64,000 nt of DNA, taken from assembly GCF_040779325.2 (NCBI RefSeq), contig NZ_JBFONT020000002.1, forward strand, positions 310,001-374,000. The letters run 5' to 3'. Source of the DNA: Aestuariibius violaceus. Its GTDB lineage: Bacteria > Pseudomonadota > Alphaproteobacteria > Rhodobacterales > Rhodobacteraceae. The translations under genes were made by a program, and so were the position numbers. Under the pieces are notes generated by a model, which worked only from the letters and a program-made list of their open reading frames with translations, was not told the DNA's origin and searched no databases. Positions 60,375 through 64,000 of this stretch are shown piece after piece (position 1 is the first letter of the stretch; each line of letters starts with the position of its first letter).

Positions 60375-61046
60375 CTAGTCGCGCGCCCAGTGAACGGTGG
60401 CGCCCGGAAGAACTGCGGCCACCGGCGCCTCTTCCGGCGACAGCCCCCGCGCCTTTTCCAAAGCCGTGCGCTTTTCGTCTCCGGTGATCACGATATGCCG
60501 GCTCATCGCGCCCTTCAGCACCTGTGCCGTCAGCGTGATCCGCGGCTCCTCCGCCCCCGGCGCGCGCATCGGCAGAAGGATCCGGTCGGTCCGCAACGCC
60601 TCTCCCAGCTTGTCCGCCCCTGGAAAGAGCGAGGCGGTATGCATATCCGCCCCCATCCCCAGCAGCATAACCGAGATCGGCAGTTCCTCGGCAAACCCCG
60701 CCTCAAGATCCTCCAGAACGTCTTCCGGCGCCTCCGCCTCCTTGTAGAGGGGGATCATCGTTGCCGCCGCCGCGCGGTCCGTCAAAAGCCGTTCGCGCAC
60801 CAGCCGCGTGTTCGATCGCGGATGGTCCGGGGGGACCCACCGCTCGTCGGTCAGGGTGACATGGACGCGGCTCCAGTCGAGATTGGCGGCACACAGGCTG
60901 TCGAAGATCGGGCCGGGCGTCGTGCCGCCCGGCACCGCGAACGAGGCGTGGTCGTGCTTGAGAAGGCAGTTCTCCAGCTCCCCGGCCAGCGAATTGGCCA
61001 GATCGATCATCATCATCTCGGCGTCGGGATACTCGATCAGTTGCAT
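60375..61046 (-). CDS. pgl: 6-phosphogluconolactonase
   Basis: 223 residues. AVPGGTTPGPIFDSLCA near residue 38 and LTDERWVPPDHPRSNTRLVRE near 80 are typical of the Pgl/NagB fold, and LLGMGADMHTASLFPGAD near 135 follows. It hydrolyses 6-phosphogluconolactone. It lies between zwf (170 bp upstream) and pgi. Confidence 0.95.
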   Translation of the reverse strand: MQLIEYPDAEMMMIDLANSLAGELENCLLKHDHASFAVPGGTTPGPIFDSLCAANLDWSRVHVTLTDERWVPPDHPRSNTRLVRERLLTDRAAAATMIPLYKEAEAPEDVLEDLEAGFAEELPISVMLLGMGADMHTASLFPGADKLGEALRTDRILLPMRAPGAEEPRITLTAQVLKGAMSRHIVITGDEKRTALEKARGLSPEEAPVAAVLPGATVHWARD

Positions 61047-61216
61047 GGCGCCTCCTCTCAGGGCCGCAACGCCCCCGCGCCCGGCCCGTTAACCTCTTTG
61101 CAGATCCTGCCCTCTAGATATTCAAGCGCAACGATGAAAGCGGCTCGACGGGCGAGCGGGCAAAAACCGGGCCTCCGCCCGTTGCGGCAACGATCGCTTA
61201 ACCATCGCTGACGGGA

Positions 61217-62665
61217 TCATGCCTTGATGTCCCGCCAGCGGCGGCCGTCGCGGTGCATCAGCATCATCGCATCCTCGGGCCCGGCCGAGCAGCTGTCATA
61301 GGGCTTGGGCACATCCCCCCGCTCTTCCCAGCCATCGATGATGGGATCGGTCCAGGCCCAGGCGGCCTCGACCTCGTCGCCGCGCATGAAGAGCGTCTGG
61401 TTCCCGCGGATCACGTCCATGATCAATCGCTCGTAAGCATCTGGAATATCGTTATTTTCCGGCCCCAGCGCATCGGCGAAGGTCATGTCGAGCGGCACGT
61501 CGATCAGCCGCATGCCCCCCGGCCCAGGCTCCTTGATCGTCACCTGCAGGTTCATCCCCTCATCGGGCTGCAGCTGGATCGACAGGATGTTGCGGTGCCG
61601 GGCCTCGTCGCCCGGGAAGATCGAGTGGGCCAGATCCTTGAACGTCACGGCGATCTCGGAGCTGCGCGCCTTCATCCGCTTGCCCGTGCGCAGGTAGAAC
61701 GGCACGCCCGCCCAGCGCCAGTTCGAACAATGGACCTTCAGCGCAATGAAGCTCTCCGTATGGCTGCGCGGATCGCCCACATCTTCGCGATAGCTCGTCA
61801 TCCCATCGGCGCCATCGTACTGGCCGCGCACGATCTCGTGGCTCGCAACGGGCTGCAAAGCACGGATAACCTTCAATTTTTCGTCCCGCACCGCATCCGA
61901 ACCGAAAACGCTGGGCGGCTCCATCGCGATCAGGCACAGAAGCTGCATCAGGTGGTTCTGCACCATGTCCCGCATCGCGCCGGAGCGGTCGTAATACTCA
62001 CCCCGACCTTCGACGCCGATTTCCTCGGCCACCGTGATCTGGATGTGATCGACGTAATGCTGATTCCAGAGCGGCTCGAACAGAACGTTTCCGAAGCGGA
62101 CGGCCATCAGGTTCTGGACCGTCTCTTTGCCTAGATAGTGGTCGATCCGGTAGATCTGCCGCTCGTCGAAATGATCGGCCAGCGTCCGGTTCAATGCTCG
62201 TGCGCTTTCCAGATCCCGCCCGAACGGCTTTTCGACCACGACCCGGCTATCGCGATCCGCGATGCCATGGGAATGCAGCCGCTCGGCCAGATCGCCAAAC
62301 AGGCTTGGACCGACCGAGAAATAGAACGCCGTGATGACGTCCGAGCGGATCAGATCCTTCAGCTCGCCCCACCCCTTGTCGCCCTTGGCGTCGATCGCAA
62401 TGTAATGCAGCTGATCGAGAAACGCGCTGAGCTTGTCTCGATCCACGTCAGCGACATGTTCCACGATCGCATCATGGGCGAGGTCGCAATAATCTCCGTC
62501 GGAATAATCGCTGCGCGCCGCACCGATGATGCGGGCGCTTTCCGGCATCTGCCCGGCGACGTACCGACGAAACAGGCCGGGAAGGATCTTTCGCTGTGCA
62601 AGGTCGCCGGTGCCGCCAAAGACGACGAGATCGAAATCCTCCACAGGGATGACGCGCGAAACCAT
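61217..62665 (-). CDS. zwf: Glucose-6-phosphate 1-dehydrogenase
   Basis: 482 residues. NADP-binding VVFGGTGDLAQRKILPGLF near residue 17, the active-site block RIDHYLGKETVQNL near 171 and the substrate-binding FYLRTGKRM near 320. First step of the oxidative pentose phosphate and Entner-Doudoroff routes, producing NADPH. First gene of the zwf-pgl-pgi group. The second triple-palindrome element lies 136 bp upstream. Confidence 0.97.
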   Translation of the reverse strand: MVSRVIPVEDFDLVVFGGTGDLAQRKILPGLFRRYVAGQMPESARIIGAARSDYSDGDYCDLAHDAIVEHVADVDRDKLSAFLDQLHYIAIDAKGDKGWGELKDLIRSDVITAFYFSVGPSLFGDLAERLHSHGIADRDSRVVVEKPFGRDLESARALNRTLADHFDERQIYRIDHYLGKETVQNLMAVRFGNVLFEPLWNQHYVDHIQITVAEEIGVEGRGEYYDRSGAMRDMVQNHLMQLLCLIAMEPPSVFGSDAVRDEKLKVIRALQPVASHEIVRGQYDGADGMTSYREDVGDPRSHTESFIALKVHCSNWRWAGVPFYLRTGKRMKARSSEIAVTFKDLAHSIFPGDEARHRNILSIQLQPDEGMNLQVTIKEPGPGGMRLIDVPLDMTFADALGPENNDIPDAYERLIMDVIRGNQTLFMRGDEVEAAWAWTDPIIDGWEERGDVPKPYDSCSAGPEDAMMLMHRDGRRWRDIKA

Positions 62666-62800
62666 AATCCTGTGCCCTCGAACCGATTTTCGTTAGCGCA
62701 AACATGCACATCTCTCGGACCGTGACCAGCCCGGTTCGGGAGTTTAGCGTCCAACCGACGGTTGGAAACGCCGAAAACGCACATACCGGGTAGCCAAGGG

Positions 62801-62878
62801 CCAGATCCTTCTAGAAGGATCTGGGAAACAAATTCTTCTAGAAGAATTTGCCTGAGCAGAATTTTCTAGAAAATTCTG
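62801..62878. repeat. Composite element of three palindromes (copy 2, inverted relative to copy 1)
   Basis: 62801-62824 is a 24-bp palindrome whose inner 22 bp (62802-62823) have half CAGATCCTTC. 62829-62850 has half CAAATTCTTC. 62857-62878 has half CAGAATTTTC. All centres are TA. Using the 22-bp cores, the gaps are 5 and 6 bp and the total is 77 bp, the mirror image of the 6/5 gaps at 39307-39383. It lies between the HNH gene stop and zwf. Confidence 0.87.
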
Positions 62879-62898
62879 ACGCTTGGCCGGCTTTGGCC

Positions 62899-63483
62899 TC
62901 AGCTCTCCAGTTCCGCATCCCAATAGAGGAAGTCGACCCAGGTTTCATGCAGATGGTTCGGCGGAAACTTCCGGCCGAGATTGCGCAACTGTTCCGCCCC
63001 CGGCTGCCTCGGCGGCTTGCGCAGGTTCATGCCGCACTGCATCAGGCTGCGCGAGCCCTTGCGCAGGTTGCACTTGGAGCATGCCGCGACGACGTTTTCC
63101 CAGCTGGTCACGCCGCCCCGGGCACGGGGGATGACATGGTCAAAGGTCAGATCGCCCTTCGCACCGCAATACTGGCAGCAGAATTCGTCCCGCAAAAAAA
63201 GATTGAAGCGCGTGAAGGCCACGCGCTTCTGAGGTTTGACGTAATCCTTGAGGACGACCACCGAAGGTATTCGGATCTCGGTCGAGGGACTTCGGACAAC
63301 CTCGTCATATTCCGCGACGATATCGACCCTGTCGAGCCAGGCAGCCTTGACCGCTTCCTGCCAGGGCCAGAGCGACAGCGGGTAGTAGGACAGCGGGCGG
63401 TAATCGGCATTGAGGACCAATGCCGGGTGCTGTTTCAGACTGCTTGGTGCACGGACAAAGCTTGTCCTGAAATCGCCGTCCAT
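62899..63483 (-). CDS. HNH endonuclease
   Basis: 194 residues from the ATG at 63483. The C-terminal HNH zinc module is CCQYCGAKGDLTFDHVIPRARGG (Cys-x2-Cys and DHVIP) followed by NVVAACSKCNLRKGSRS. The N-terminal LKQHPALVLNADYRPLSYYPLSLWPW is conserved in a widespread alphaproteobacterial/cyanobacterial HNH family of unknown role. Not linked to a methyltransferase, so not an obvious restriction system. Upstream, on the other side of the triple palindromes, is zwf. Confidence 0.87.
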   Translation of the reverse strand: MDGDFRTSFVRAPSSLKQHPALVLNADYRPLSYYPLSLWPWQEAVKAAWLDRVDIVAEYDEVVRSPSTEIRIPSVVVLKDYVKPQKRVAFTRFNLFLRDEFCCQYCGAKGDLTFDHVIPRARGGVTSWENVVAACSKCNLRKGSRSLMQCGMNLRKPPRQPGAEQLRNLGRKFPPNHLHETWVDFLYWDAELES

Positions 63484-63693
63484 CTTTGCTTCTGCCGCCT
63501 CTGCTCGCCGGTTTGCGCCCGTGGGGCACATCTTTGCAGGGTGCCCTCGACCTTGACTATATCTGGCGGTTCGATTCGGGCAAGTGCCACAATATCTCGC
63601 GCCACTGCCTCTCGCCTTACAAGAGCTTGATGACGGATCGGTGACATTCGTCCGGGTGTCGGACCGACTTATCCACAACCGTGGCGGAGATCC

Positions 63694-64000
63694 TCAAGCG
63701 GCGTCGGCTGAGTGATGCGGTGTCGCAAGCACAAAGCGCGCACGCCCTGACGCCTTCGCCTCGTAAAGCGCCTTGTCAGCCTGCCGCATCACCTCTTCCA
63801 CAGCGAAACCGCGCTGCCATTCACAGGCCCCGATAGAGATCGTGACGGCGAACTCGGCCCCTGCTTCCTCTGCCGCAACTGCGACGCCATGGCTCAGCCG
63901 TTTTCCGATGGCGCCGGCCACATGAACGGGTGCCCCGGCCAGGTAGATTCCAAACTCTTCCCCGCCCAGGCGACCAACCACGTCTTCTTCGCGCGTGATG
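63694..64000 (-). CDS. GGDEF-domain diguanylate cyclase (partial, 5' end outside window)
   Basis: The visible C-terminal ~101 residues begin ITREEDVVGRLGGEEFG, containing the GGEEF active-site motif, and go on to VTISIGACEW and VMRQADKALYEAKASGRARFV, the end of a GGDEF domain. The product would make cyclic di-GMP. The N-terminal sensor region lies outside the window. The gene is followed by a 210-bp gap to the HNH start. Confidence 0.9.
   Translation of the reverse strand, partial: ITREEDVVGRLGGEEFGIYLAGAPVHVAGAIGKRLSHGVAVAAEEAGAEFAVTISIGACEWQRGFAVEEVMRQADKALYEAKASGRARFVLATPHHSADAA

Overview
The window is GC-rich, densely packed bacterial DNA whose gene content fits Alphaproteobacteria, most likely the Rhodobacteraceae/Roseobacter group. 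Supporting signs are a ChpT-type histidine phosphotransferase, a 50S L21 protein with a long C-terminal extension, an olsB-olsA ornithine-lipid pair, a choXWV choline importer beside betA, the rplU-rpmA-(GNAT)-obg-proB-proA order, and a zwf-pgl-pgi sugar operon. Many genes are joined by 4-bp ATGA/GTGA overlaps. No rRNA, CRISPR array, complete insertion sequence or phage is visible. One tRNA, tRNA-Ser(CGA), is present.

Layout. 1-3691: minus-strand iron-siderophore ABC importer (ATPase, two FecCD permeases, binding protein cut by the window edge). 4295-6137: PEP-mutase/isocitrate-lyase-like protein and Ada. 6445-15400: tRNA-Ser, a DUF2059 protein, then rplU-rpmA, an rtcB RNA ligase, two acetyltransferase genes, obg, proB, proA. 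15397-25263: chpT, DUF3553, olsB-olsA, thiE-like, a TrmJ-like methyltransferase, ctaA, an M32 carboxypeptidase, an enoyl-CoA hydratase, a PaaI thioesterase, a membrane protein, and rplM-rpsI. 25313-31080: a more accessory stretch with two probable tiny genes, a TetR regulator, ppk2, a lipoprotein hydrolase, metA, an AT-rich zincin gene and a decayed transglutaminase gene. 31085-35229: an NAD-dependent reductase, a META lipoprotein, recO, and the GlcNAc genes nagK-nagA. 35293-44020: an osmoprotectant block (universal stress protein, a fused binding protein, a BCCT carrier, choXWV, betA). 44307-45499: aroQ and a LuxR solo in one operon. 46152-51429: a FetAB-like exporter and a second siderophore importer. 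51547-52310: a scar of three truncated genes. 52313-57590: a LysR regulator facing an apparent ring-cleavage catabolic cluster. 57587-62665: an unknown protein and pgi, pgl, zwf. 62899-64000: an HNH endonuclease and a partial GGDEF protein.

How the genes work together. Iron handling occurs three times: two importers and one putative exporter. The choline block imports choline (ChoXWV, BCCT) and oxidises it (BetA) towards glycine betaine. zwf, pgl and pgi feed the oxidative pentose phosphate or Entner-Doudoroff routes. nagK and nagA process GlcNAc from cell-wall turnover or chitin.

The most unusual signal is non-coding. Two 77-bp elements, at 39307-39383 and 62802-62878, each consist of three consecutive 22-bp palindromes with TTC(T/C)AGAA centres. 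The units have the same sizes and the same 6/5-bp gaps, and the second element is inverted relative to the first. Differences between the copies are mirrored on both palindrome arms, while the gaps are unrelated. This points to selection on dyad structure.
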